Source: JAFAGX01 sp035624215
Lineage (GTDB): Bacteria; Acidobacteriota; Terriglobia; Terriglobales; Acidobacteriaceae
Assembly (NCBI GenBank): GCA_035624215.1
Contig: DASPRY010000088.1
Coordinates: 1 to 64,000 of the forward strand
Reading direction: 5' to 3'
DNA length: 64,000 nucleotides
Shown one piece after another: positions 1-7,246 of this stretch. Under the pieces are notes generated by a model, which did not search any database, was not told the DNA's origin, and saw nothing but the letters and a program-made list of their open reading frames with translations. The translations under genes were made by a program, and so were the position numbers. How positions within the stretch are numbered: the stretch's first letter is position 1; each line of letters starts with the position of its first letter.

Positions 1-1085
1 GCCGGGCGGCCAAGCGCTTTGTCCATCAGGTCGGAGCGCTCCAATGCTTCGCGATTCAGTCCAAAGGCGCCGCTGGTCGAGAGTTGTAAACCACCGCCAA
101 CTTCTTTCCATGAACCGGTGATGCAGGGCAACATAGTGATCGCCCGCGTAGCCATGCCGCCACTTTCAGATCGCTGCACACCGTAGTTCAGCCGGATGAC
201 CGCCGGGCGCGTTGTCGCGTACTCGCCTGCTAACTTCACGATGTCCGCCTCGGAAATTCCCGTCCACTTTGAAACACAGGCAGGCGAGTAATCCTGCACC
301 TTGGCGCGAAGCTCATCGAAGCCGATGGTGTGTTGCTGCACGTAGTCGGCGTCGTAGAGATTTTGGTTAATGATGACGTGCATCATGCCCAGCGCCAAGG
401 CCGCGTCTGTACCGGGATTAATGGGCAGATACCAGTCTGCGCACTTGGCCGTACGCGTCCGATAAGGATCGATTACGACGAGCTTCGCGCCCTGCCGCCG
501 CGCCTCTTCAATAAATGGCCACAAGTGGACATTGTTGCCATGAATATTAGCCGCCCACGCGATTATGTAACGCGAGTGACGGAACTGCTCCGGTTCGGTA
601 CCGAACTTCATTCCGATAACTGATTTGAGCCCTGCTTCTCCCGCCGCAGAGCAGATGTTGCGGGCCAGTTGCGACGCGCCCATACGGTGAAAAAAGCGGC
701 GGTCCATCGAAGCCCCATTCAACGCGCCCAGCGTGCCCCCATAGGAGTAAGGCAATATGGCTTCTGGGCCGAACTCAGAGATTATCCGCCTGAATCGGGC
801 CGTGATTTCGTCGAGCGCTTCATCCCAGGTGATGCGTTCAAAGGTGCTGCGGAGTTCCCCTCCGGACGCACCTTTCGCCGCAACTCGCCGCATCGGATAG
901 AGCACGCGGTCCGGCGAGTACACCCGGTCCAGATACTTGGCCACCTTCGCGCACAGAAAGCCGCGCGTTACGGGATGAGCAGGGTCCCCCTGGATCTTCG
1001 TCGCCTTCCCATCTTCGATGGTAATAAGTACCCCGCAAGCGTCGGGACAATCGTGGGGGCAAGCGGCATGAACGATCCGCTTCAT
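1..1085 (-). CDS. Molybdopterin-dependent oxidoreductase, N-terminal part (cut by window edge)
   Basis: The gene begins at an ATG (1085-1083) and runs off the left edge, so only about 361 N-terminal residues are visible. The start of the protein carries a cysteine cluster, C9-x3-C13-x3-C17, with a fourth cysteine at C45 in the context GFLCAKV. This is the [4Fe-4S] binding site of the DMSO reductase/formate dehydrogenase superfamily. Downstream stretches with GxxGALNG, an AANIHGNNV stretch and DPYRTRTA fit the molybdopterin domains of the cytosolic 'CPHDCPDAC' subfamily (YoaE-like). There is no Tat signal, so a cytoplasmic enzyme is expected. The substrate cannot be told from the N-terminus. 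The family call is firm; the specific reaction is unknown. Confidence 0.88.
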   Translation of the reverse strand, partial: MKRIVHAACPHDCPDACGVLITIEDGKATKIQGDPAHPVTRGFLCAKVAKYLDRVYSPDRVLYPMRRVAAKGASGGELRSTFERITWDEALDEITARFRRIISEFGPEAILPYSYGGTLGALNGASMDRRFFHRMGASQLARNICSAAGEAGLKSVIGMKFGTEPEQFRHSRYIIAWAANIHGNNVHLWPFIEEARRQGAKLVVIDPYRTRTAKCADWYLPINPGTDAALALGMMHVIINQNLYDADYVQQHTIGFDELRAKVQDYSPACVSKWTGISEADIVKLAGEYATTRPAVIRLNYGVQRSESGGMATRAITMLPCITGSWKEVGGGLQLSTSGAFGLNREALERSDLMDKALGRP

Positions 1086-1137
1086 CTTGGTTCGATTATA
1101 CGGGCAATTTCTCGCCTTCAGAATGCGTGGGTATGTG

Positions 1138-1165
1138 AAAAAAGGGGCGGCGCGAGGCCGCCCCC
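1138..1165 (-). terminator. Rho-independent terminator of the DUF4382-like lipoprotein gene
   Basis: On the minus strand GGGGCGGC (1164-1157 read in reverse complement) pairs perfectly with GCCGCCCC (1151-1144) around a 5-nt loop. The stem is followed by six T residues. It sits about 23 bases beyond the stop codon of the lipoprotein gene and before the oxidoreductase start, so it separates the two transcription units. Confidence 0.85.
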
Positions 1166-1187
1166 AGGAAGAGAATGGTTGATCGGA

Positions 1188-2552
1188 TTACGGCAACACG
1201 CGAACTCGTCCGGCCACGACAACGGGTTTGCCGCCGTTGTCGAAAACCAAACCGCGGGTTACCAGGTTCGCTGCACCGGCGGACTCCAGTCCAGCAAGTC
1301 CGTCGACGTTCTCGAATACAGTCAGGTTTCCGGTGTAAACGGTGAACGGCCCGCCCGCCGCGTAGCTCATCAGCAGATCATTCTGCATCTGGAAGCTGCC
1401 TTGGTTGCCGCTCGTGATGCTTACGCTGTTCTGCACCAACTGGCCCAGGACGCCCTGGCGGCGCAACGACACCATGTCCGGAGTAAAGGTCGAGCTCTGG
1501 AATGTGCCGCCGACAAAGATGCGCTGTCCAACCACCAGGCTGCTGGCGTTGAAGAACTGGCCCGTAAGCCAGTTGTCCATGAAGCAAATGTCATACTGGC
1601 TGACTCCGGTCAGATCGACCGTGTAGACCGTATCCACGGGAATCGTGGGGCTCAGGTTCGGCAGTTCCTCGCCTACAAACATGGTCACGACCGGACCAGG
1701 ATTGACGGCGAGAATTCGCCCCGAGATGAACGCCTTGTCAGTGGTGATTACCTCCGCCTCGGCGGCCATGATGCTGCCATCGGCTTGCACCGTGCCTTCA
1801 ACCGAGATGATCGCGTTGGCAGGCAAGCTGGCGAGAGTGTAACTGCCGCTAAACTGCGTTGACGAATTGACGTCGATCACTTCGTTGAAGCCGTACGGAC
1901 CCTGCAGGGTAAAGGTGCTGTTGTTCGTGTCAGTCGACAGCAGTGCTCCGGTGAAATCAGTGATTTGGCCTAACTCACTCGAAGCCGAGACTGCCGTCAG
2001 TTCAATGACCGGATTGACGGTGCCAGTGATCTGGCCGCTGCCATTCAGTGCGAGTGACTGGCGCAGATCAAAGTCCATGTGCAGTCCAGCCAACCCGTTG
2101 CCGCCCACCGTCATCGGGCTTCCCGTCGGGAAAGCAACCGTGACCGTCGAGTTGCTCAGCGTGCCAGGTATGTTATTGACCGAAGGTGGCGTCGTGGTCA
2201 TATCCACGTAGTAAATCACGGCATTCGAAAGGGTAAACGTGGCGCTGGTGTAGGTGCCGGGATCCACTTGATTGAAGCCCAGCAAAGAGCGCAGTCCCAT
2301 CAGACGGCCAAAATCTACGGTTGTCGGCGTAGAGAGCACCGTCTCAGTGCTGGAGCTGTTGTTCAGCGTAATTTTGTTGATGGTGATGTAGAACGAAATC
2401 ACCGAGGGCAGAGGTGCGTCTTCCCCGGTGACGAACACCTGCGCCTGCGAGCTTCCGGAATTGTTGTTGGAAGAACTACTTCCACCACCACAAGCGGCGA
2501 AAGTAAGCGTTATGAGCGCAACTAGGGCTGCAAGTAAAACCAGTCGTTTCAT
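1188..2552 (-). CDS. DUF4382/DUF5666-like surface lipoprotein
   Basis: A 454-residue exported lipoprotein of unknown function. Residues 1-20 form a lipoprotein signal peptide and C21 in the FAAC context is the lipidation site. It is followed by a Gly/Ser/Asn-rich linker. The next region (VFVTGEDAPLPSVISFYI) resembles DUF4382, in which a beta domain describes a positive-valued variable. The rest is a run of beta-rich repeats of DUF5666 type with 'VEGTVQADGSIMA' spacing. The ATG at 2552 is chosen because it gives the intact signal peptide and has GGAG eight bases upstream; a longer frame to 2603 has no signal. Such proteins are frequent in Acidobacteriota genomes. No enzymatic motif is visible. 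Confidence 0.8.
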   Translation of the reverse strand: MKRLVLLAALVALITLTFAACGGGSSSSNNNSGSSQAQVFVTGEDAPLPSVISFYITINKITLNNSSSTETVLSTPTTVDFGRLMGLRSLLGFNQVDPGTYTSATFTLSNAVIYYVDMTTTPPSVNNIPGTLSNSTVTVAFPTGSPMTVGGNGLAGLHMDFDLRQSLALNGSGQITGTVNPVIELTAVSASSELGQITDFTGALLSTDTNNSTFTLQGPYGFNEVIDVNSSTQFSGSYTLASLPANAIISVEGTVQADGSIMAAEAEVITTDKAFISGRILAVNPGPVVTMFVGEELPNLSPTIPVDTVYTVDLTGVSQYDICFMDNWLTGQFFNASSLVVGQRIFVGGTFQSSTFTPDMVSLRRQGVLGQLVQNSVSITSGNQGSFQMQNDLLMSYAAGGPFTVYTGNLTVFENVDGLAGLESAGAANLVTRGLVFDNGGKPVVVAGRVRVLP

Positions 2553-2603
2553 GTGATCGCTCCTGTGAACTCCGAGACCTGCCGGTGGGGAAGCCTGGCA
2601 CAT

Positions 2604-2756
2604 CCGTTACGAGGACTAAACACGGTCAGGATAGGAAAGTTCTGTAACCTGGGGTAGTTACGAACGTACTTGGACCGTTGGAAGCGGCTTTTGGCGATGG
2701 CTCATTAATTTAGCTCGGACTGGTGGTGGCCCAGGTTCGCGTCCCGCTTTTGGACC
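2604..2756. other. Short intergenic stretch, nothing recognised
   Basis: This gap lies between the starts/ends of two minus-strand genes. It should hold the promoter of the lipoprotein gene, but no convincing -35/-10 pair was found. Confidence 0.4.
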
Positions 2757-3362
2757 CTAACCTGGGTTCGAGGCCGCCTCTGCTTTCGAGCAGCCCTTAT
2801 CGCCACTCTTCCGCATCAGCGGACACCCGCATCCCGAAGCGCATGCTGCGCACGAGCCGCACATCGGTCGAATCACCAGCCCCGGCCGCAATTTCGGATT
2901 CCTCGGACACGCCATCAGGCACCACGCCTCCCGAAACCGCTCAAACAGACCTGTGCTGTTCTTCCGGTGCGGATGCAGGCATATCGTATTGTGATCGCCG
3001 AGCGCTTCCGCCGGAATCACATACCACGCTTCATCCGGCGTCGTGTACGCCACCAGAAAATCAATTTCGTCCGCCGTGTACGGCCGCGCCACCGCCCGGT
3101 TGCGGGTGGCATTGATGAAGTAGCTGGAATTCCTCTTCGAATAGCTCGATTTCACCTGCACCCGCCACATCCGGCAACCCGAATCCAGCAGAAAATCATA
3201 AGCCTCGCAGTCCCCGTAGGGCTTGGCCGCCGAAAACCCCAGCTCGATTGCCTTGTGCAGGAACGCAACTTCAATGATTTCGCCCTGCTGTTTCCGCGTG
3301 ATGCAATTTCCTCCCGGACCCCGTTTAAGTTTGGAACTTTCGATGTTCGATTTTTTCTTCAT
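2757..3362 (-). CDS. PD-(D/E)XK endonuclease of the group I intron-associated type (PDDEXK_5-like)
   Basis: A predicted 201-residue nuclease. The N-terminal half has the order expected for this fold: a helix with GEIIEVAFLHKAIELGF, then AYDFLLD, then WRVQVKSS, so the catalytic series would be E...D...(Q)xK. The segment after it (NATRNRAVARPYTADEIDFLVAYT) is typical of the 'group I intron-associated PD-(D/E)XK endonuclease' family, whose members are often solitary and not beside an intron. ATG 3362 is chosen because it begins the lysine-rich N-terminus; an upstream extension to 3428 lies in repeat sequence. The C-terminus is unusual, with a cysteine-rich tail (CGSCAACASGCGC). No intron, methyltransferase or specificity subunit is adjacent. 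Function is inferred only from the fold motif. Confidence 0.62.
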   Translation of the reverse strand: MKKKSNIESSKLKRGPGGNCITRKQQGEIIEVAFLHKAIELGFSAAKPYGDCEAYDFLLDSGCRMWRVQVKSSYSKRNSSYFINATRNRAVARPYTADEIDFLVAYTTPDEAWYVIPAEALGDHNTICLHPHRKNSTGLFERFREAWCLMACPRNPKLRPGLVIRPMCGSCAACASGCGCPLMRKSGDKGCSKAEAASNPG

Positions 3363-3430
3363 AAATACAAAAAGCGCAGGCCGCAACCCGCGCTTGCATT
3401 TCCTTTCCTTAATTTTTGGCTGCCACAAAC

Positions 3431-3479
3431 CACGTAGAGACAGCCGCTCCCGGCTGTCCGGGCCGAGCGCAGCTCGGCA
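3431..3479 (+). repeat. Dispersed palindromic repeat, copy 1
   Basis: The copy starts with CACGTAGAGACAGCCG and ends with GGCCGAGCGCAGCTCGGCA. It contains two small hairpins: GACAGCCG with CGGCTGTC, and GCCGAGC-GCA-GCTCGGC. The second copy is at 3906-3976 and differs by a 22-base expansion in the loop of the first hairpin. Confidence 0.7.
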
Positions 3480-3587
3480 GCCCCGAGCCGACCGAAACCT
3501 CTACGTCTTGTCATTCCGAGCCGTCCGGAACCGCGTTTGCGCGGCGAGGACGTGTCGAGGAACCTTCTGTTTCTTCCCCTAAAACAC

Positions 3588-3620
3588 AAAGGGCGCAGCC
3601 TTCAAAGCTGCGCCCTTTTT
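3588..3620 (+). terminator. Strong intrinsic terminator-like hairpin with no obvious gene to end
   Basis: AAAGGGCGCAGC (3588-3599) pairs perfectly over 12 bp with GCTGCGCCCTTT (3607-3618) around a 7-nt loop, and T residues follow. The A-rich left arm means it could act in both directions. No protein gene ends just before it on either strand. It may end an unannotated short transcript, or be another dispersed element. Confidence 0.55.
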
Positions 3621-3905
3621 ACTATATCTCTAAGTCCAGCATAGCACATTCGCTATAGCTTCTATGACACAGATCGGGACTTTATTTTCTCTGCGAAATG
3701 AACAGCTTGCCCGGAAATCAGTCCAATCGGGGTCTTGACAAGATTTTCTGAAGAACACCCTCGCAAGCCGCCACTGCGAAAAAATCTCCCACTTCGGGAA
3801 ATCCGCCCCGGATTTTTCGTTTCCCCCGCTCGCGCCAGGCACTTTGGCAACGTTCGTGTGCCCCACCCTTCGCGCTTTTCGAAGGCTGGGAACGCAACCA
3901 CAGAC

Positions 3906-3976
3906 CACGTAGGGACAGCCGCGGAGCCTGCCCTGAGCAACGTCGAAGGGGCTGTCCGGCCGAGCGCAGCTCGGCA
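3906..3976 (+). repeat. Dispersed palindromic repeat, copy 2
   Basis: Second copy of the element at 3431. It keeps the outer parts CACGTAGGGACAGCCG and GGCTGTCCGGCCGAGCGCAGCTCGGCA. The sequence CTGAGCAACGTCGAAGG is inserted between the hairpin arms. Confidence 0.7.
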
Positions 3977-4370
3977 AGAACCTGCCTTCGAATCTCCGGG
4001 CTGCTCCAACCACCGTGGACGACGCAGAGTTATTTACCCAATTGTCATCCTGAGCGGAGTCGAGGGATCTCGCGTTCGCCGGCAGCTCGAGCCGGCCTTT
4101 TAGGGAGTTCTCACAGAGAATCGCGGTCTCGGGGGTGCCCGCGATGGATCAGCGTCGACAGCCCCGACCTTCCCAGGTCTCGTAGGCAGCGAGATACGCC
4201 ACCGGCATTTGTAGCCCGTAGGCGAACGCTTAGGTCTCGTCGCAGCGATCATCGGGTAGGGCATGGCTTCAGCCATGCCGGAAAAGCACCACCCTCGATC
4301 AAGGCGCTGATGAGGCGCAACTACACAAGCAAAAAGTTTCGCCCACACGACCGGCTGCGTGAAGCGCCGT

Positions 4371-4400
4371 TTGACCCCCTCCCTTTCAAAATGCTATAAA
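4371..4400 (+). promoter_or_regulatory. Strong sigma-70 type promoter ahead of the structured RNA and hppA
   Basis: TTGACC (4371-4376), an 18-nt spacer and TATAAA (4395-4400), with a TG dinucleotide two bases before the -10 (extended -10). It is among the closest matches to consensus in the window. The predicted start of transcription is about 4407-4411, exactly where the paired RNA begins. Confidence 0.7.
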
Positions 4401-4407
4401 CACTCGT

Positions 4408-4620
4408 CTTGTGCCCGGCCTCGTCTGGAGAGGCTTTCGTCTCACCAGCCAAGGTTTGCTTGTCACAGACGCTGCGCTTGCGGCATGCTATACAGCGCAG
4501 TGAACATCCGACGCGGCCAAGCTCAGCATCCCTGGCAAGTCTTGCGGTGGAAGCGTGTTCGGAACCCCGGCCGTACTCCAGCCCTCCACGAGAGCGCCGG
4601 AACAAAGTGCGCCGGGTGCG
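4408..4620 (+). ncRNA. Structured RNA candidate, possibly 6S-like (or a long hppA leader)
   Basis: The roughly 210-nt segment folds back on itself end to end. The first bases after the promoter, GTGCCCGGC (4411-4419), pair with GCCGGGTGC (4611-4619). Inside this, CTGGAG (4425-4430) pairs with CTCCAG (4576-4581). An apical hairpin of 8 bp is formed by CGCTGCGC (4470-4477) and GCGCAGTG (4495-4502). Between the inner and apical stems lies a large, mostly unpaired zone with a small GCAA/TTGC hairpin on the 3' side. A long rod with closed ends, a central bubble and an apical loop is the known plan of 6S RNA, and the length fits. There is no primary-sequence match I can assert. It could also be a regulatory leader of hppA, which starts 50 bases later. 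It does not resemble RNase P, tmRNA or SRP RNA. Confidence 0.45.
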
Positions 4621-4669
4621 GTGCCTGAACCCGTTAGTCATCCTTTTAATTAATTCGTGGAGGTTTCCT

Positions 4670-7174
4670 ATGCGCATCTTGTTCCGTCAAGTTGCGTCCC
4701 CAGAATGCCAACACCGCTTCGCCCGGGCAAAAACTTTGGCAATCATAACCGCCGTTCTGGCCCTCGCCTCGGCCGCATTCGCGCAACCTTCCGGCGAGGT
4801 CGGCGGCGAAGCCAACCTCAAGCTGCCGGATCTCAGTTCGGTCACTTTCTTGGGCATGGATGGCCACAGACTGCTGATGATCGGCATTCTGTTTTGCATT
4901 TTTGGCCTGGGCTTTGGCCTGACGATTTATACCCGGCTCAAGAACCTGCCCGTGCATCGCGCTATGCGCGACATTTCTGAGCTGATTTACGAGACCTGCA
5001 AAACCTACGTCATCACACAGGGCAAATTCCTGCTTCTGCTCTGGGTATTTGTGGCGGTCGCAATCATTCTCTATTTCGGCGTACTCGCGCCTGTGCCGGG
5101 CAAGCCAGTGGGTGTGACGCTTCCGATCATTGTGTTGTTCAGTATTGTGGGAATGGCGGGCAGCTACGGCGTCGCGTGGTTTGGAATTCGCGTGAACACA
5201 TTTGCCAATTCGCGTACCGCGTTCGCCGGCCTGGGCGGCAAGCCCTATCCGATTTCTCACATTCCCCTCGAAGCCGGCATGAGTATTGGCATGATGTTGA
5301 TCAGCGTTGAGCTCCTGATGATGCTGATCATCCTGCTTTTCATTCCCGGCGATTACGCGGGCCCGTGCTTCATCGGGTTTGCCATCGGCGAATCGTTGGG
5401 CGCTGCCGCGCTGCGTATTGCAGGCGGAATCTTTACCAAGATTGCCGATATCGGCTCAGACTTGATGAAGATCGTCTTCAAGATTAAAGAAGACGATGCG
5501 CGTAACCCAGGCGTGATTGCCGATTGCACCGGCGACAATGCGGGCGATTCGGTTGGACCGAGCGCTGACGGTTTCGAGACCTACGGTGTCACCGGCGTGG
5601 CCCTGATTACCTTCATTCTGCTCGGCGTCAAGGATCCGAGAGTCCAGGTCCAATTGCTGGTCTGGATTTTTGTTATGCGTGTGGCCATGCTGGTAGCTAG
5701 CGCCGCCGCGTACTTCATCAACGGCGCAATCGCCAAAGCGCGATACGGCAATGCCACGGAGATGAACTTCGAAGCGCCGCTGACTTCGCTGGTGTGGATC
5801 ACTTCTGTCGTCTCGATCGTTCTGACTTACATCATTTCGTACTCGATCATCCCGGAACTCGGCGGCGATCCGACGCAGTGGTGGAAGCTGGCAACGATTA
5901 TCTCCTGTGGCACGCTGGCCGGCGCCCTGATTCCGGAGCTGGTGAAGGTATTTACCTCGACCGAGTCGCGGCACGTGAAAGAAGTTGTAACTTCGGCGCA
6001 GGAAGGCGGTGCGTCGCTGGATATCCTCTCTGGCTTCGTGGCGGGAAACTTCTCCGGCTACTATCTCGGATTGACCATGGTTTCGCTGATGGCGATTGGC
6101 TATCAGGTCAGCACCCTGGGTTTGGGCAATCTGATGATCGCGGCGCCGGTGTTTGCTTTCGGCCTGGTGGCATTCGGATTTCTCGGCATGGGCCCGGTCA
6201 CCATTGCCGTCGACTCCTACGGCCCCGTCACCGATAATGCGCAATCGGTCTATGAGCTGTCGCTCATCGAGCAGGTTCCCGGCATTCAAGCCGAGCTCAA
6301 GCGCGACTACGGAATTGACGTAAATTTCGAGAAAGCGAAGTACCTGCTGGAGGCCAACGACGGCGCCGGCAACACCTTCAAGGCCACGGCGAAGCCGGTG
6401 CTGATTGGGACGGCGGTGGTGGGCGCGACAACGATGATTTTCTCCATCATTATGGCGCTGACCAACGGATTGGCTGCGAATGTGGATAAGCTGTCGCTGC
6501 TGCATGCTCCGTTTGTGTTGGGACTGATCACCGGCGGAGCGATCATCTATTGGTTTACGGGTGCCTCGACCCAGGCCGTGAGTACGGGTGCGTACCGCGC
6601 GGTAGAGTTTATAAAAGCGAATATCCGGCTGGAGGGTGTGGAGAAGGCGTCGGTTGCTGACAGCAAAAAGGTAGTTGAGATCTGCACAAAATATGCGCAG
6701 AAGGGCATGCTCAACATCTTTATTGCGGTGTTCTTTGCCACGCTGGCCTTCGCGTTCGTCGAACCATTCTTCTTTATTGGATATTTAGTTTCGATTGCGT
6801 CCTTTGGCTTATATCAGGCGATTTTCATGGCTGATGCGGGTGGCGCCTGGGACAACGCGAAGAAGATTGTCGAGGTTGAACTGAATCAGAAGGGAACGGA
6901 ACTGCACGCCGCAACCGTGGTTGGCGACACGGTCGGAGATCCCTTCAAGGATACTTCCTCCGTCGCGCTGAATCCGGTGATTAAGTTCACCACCTTATTC
7001 GGCTTGCTGGCAGTTGAATTGGCAGTGAAGCTGACGGAAACCGGCGCGGGATTGGCCCACCTGCTGGCGGTTGTTTTCTTCCTGGTTTCGTTCTTCTTCG
7101 TTTACCGGTCGTTCTACGGAATGCGAATCGGAGCCGAAAGAGAAACGACTGAGGCGAGGGCCGGCGCGGACTGA
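4670..7174 (+). CDS. hppA: Membrane-bound proton-translocating pyrophosphatase
   Basis: An 834-residue integral membrane enzyme that couples pyrophosphate hydrolysis to ion pumping across the inner membrane. The catalytic signatures are visible: EDDARNPGVIADCTGDNAGD from residue 274, and near the C-terminus GGAWDNAKK and VVGDTVGDPFKDTS. At the position that separates the two main classes, the GNTxKA motif carries Lys571, which in the family marks potassium-independent, proton-pumping enzymes. The first motif departs from the usual GDNVGD by reading GDNAGD, so this belongs to a divergent branch. Residues 1-38 look like a cleavable signal peptide (basic n-region, long hydrophobic core, AFA before Q39), an addition to the normal 16-helix core. 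ATG 4670 is chosen for its GGAGG; an upstream extension would run through the structured RNA. It is a single-gene unit with its own terminator. Confidence 0.95.
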   Translation: MRILFRQVASPECQHRFARAKTLAIITAVLALASAAFAQPSGEVGGEANLKLPDLSSVTFLGMDGHRLLMIGILFCIFGLGFGLTIYTRLKNLPVHRAMRDISELIYETCKTYVITQGKFLLLLWVFVAVAIILYFGVLAPVPGKPVGVTLPIIVLFSIVGMAGSYGVAWFGIRVNTFANSRTAFAGLGGKPYPISHIPLEAGMSIGMMLISVELLMMLIILLFIPGDYAGPCFIGFAIGESLGAAALRIAGGIFTKIADIGSDLMKIVFKIKEDDARNPGVIADCTGDNAGDSVGPSADGFETYGVTGVALITFILLGVKDPRVQVQLLVWIFVMRVAMLVASAAAYFINGAIAKARYGNATEMNFEAPLTSLVWITSVVSIVLTYIISYSIIPELGGDPTQWWKLATIISCGTLAGALIPELVKVFTSTESRHVKEVVTSAQEGGASLDILSGFVAGNFSGYYLGLTMVSLMAIGYQVSTLGLGNLMIAAPVFAFGLVAFGFLGMGPVTIAVDSYGPVTDNAQSVYELSLIEQVPGIQAELKRDYGIDVNFEKAKYLLEANDGAGNTFKATAKPVLIGTAVVGATTMIFSIIMALTNGLAANVDKLSLLHAPFVLGLITGGAIIYWFTGASTQAVSTGAYRAVEFIKANIRLEGVEKASVADSKKVVEICTKYAQKGMLNIFIAVFFATLAFAFVEPFFFIGYLVSIASFGLYQAIFMADAGGAWDNAKKIVEVELNQKGTELHAATVVGDTVGDPFKDTSSVALNPVIKFTTLFGLLAVELAVKLTETGAGLAHLLAVVFFLVSFFFVYRSFYGMRIGAERETTEARAGAD

Positions 7175-7193
7175 GATTTGATAAACGATTGAT

Positions 7194-7231
7194 AACGCCA
7201 TCCGCGGTGCCCGATGGCGTTTTGTTTCTTG
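7194..7231 (+). terminator. Rho-independent terminator of hppA
   Basis: AACGCCATC (7194-7202) pairs perfectly with GATGGCGTT (7213-7221) and is followed by TTTGTTTCTT. It lies 20 bases past the hppA stop and before the end of the convergent TonB receptor gene. Its A-rich left flank is short, so it mainly serves hppA. Confidence 0.85.
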
Positions 7232-7246
7232 GTTGCCGTAAGGGTG

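Larger units (their letters stand above)
3363..4370. other. About 1 kb without a gene, rich in palindromic repeats
   Basis: No frame here has a ribosome-binding site, a recognisable domain or a convincing length. The stretch holds two copies of a palindrome-containing repeat (3431-3479, 3906-3976), a perfect hairpin with T tail (3588-3620), and a 'TGTCATCCTGAGCGGAGTCG' element around 4044, a type of dispersed repeat common in this phylum. The end of the region carries the promoter of the RNA at 4408. Confidence 0.6.

Noticed and set aside
669..1862. Long open plus-strand frame of 397 codons
   Set aside because: It runs antisense across two well-supported minus-strand genes and a terminator, and its composition is that of a shadow frame in GC-rich DNA.
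4100..4348. 82-codon minus-strand frame in the repeat-rich gap
   Set aside because: No ribosome-binding site, no domain, high Arg/Pro content and overlap with repeat material.
5456..6505. 349-codon minus-strand frame opposite hppA
   Set aside because: Shadow of the conserved hppA coding sequence, rich in Arg/His/Gln with no domain and no start signal.
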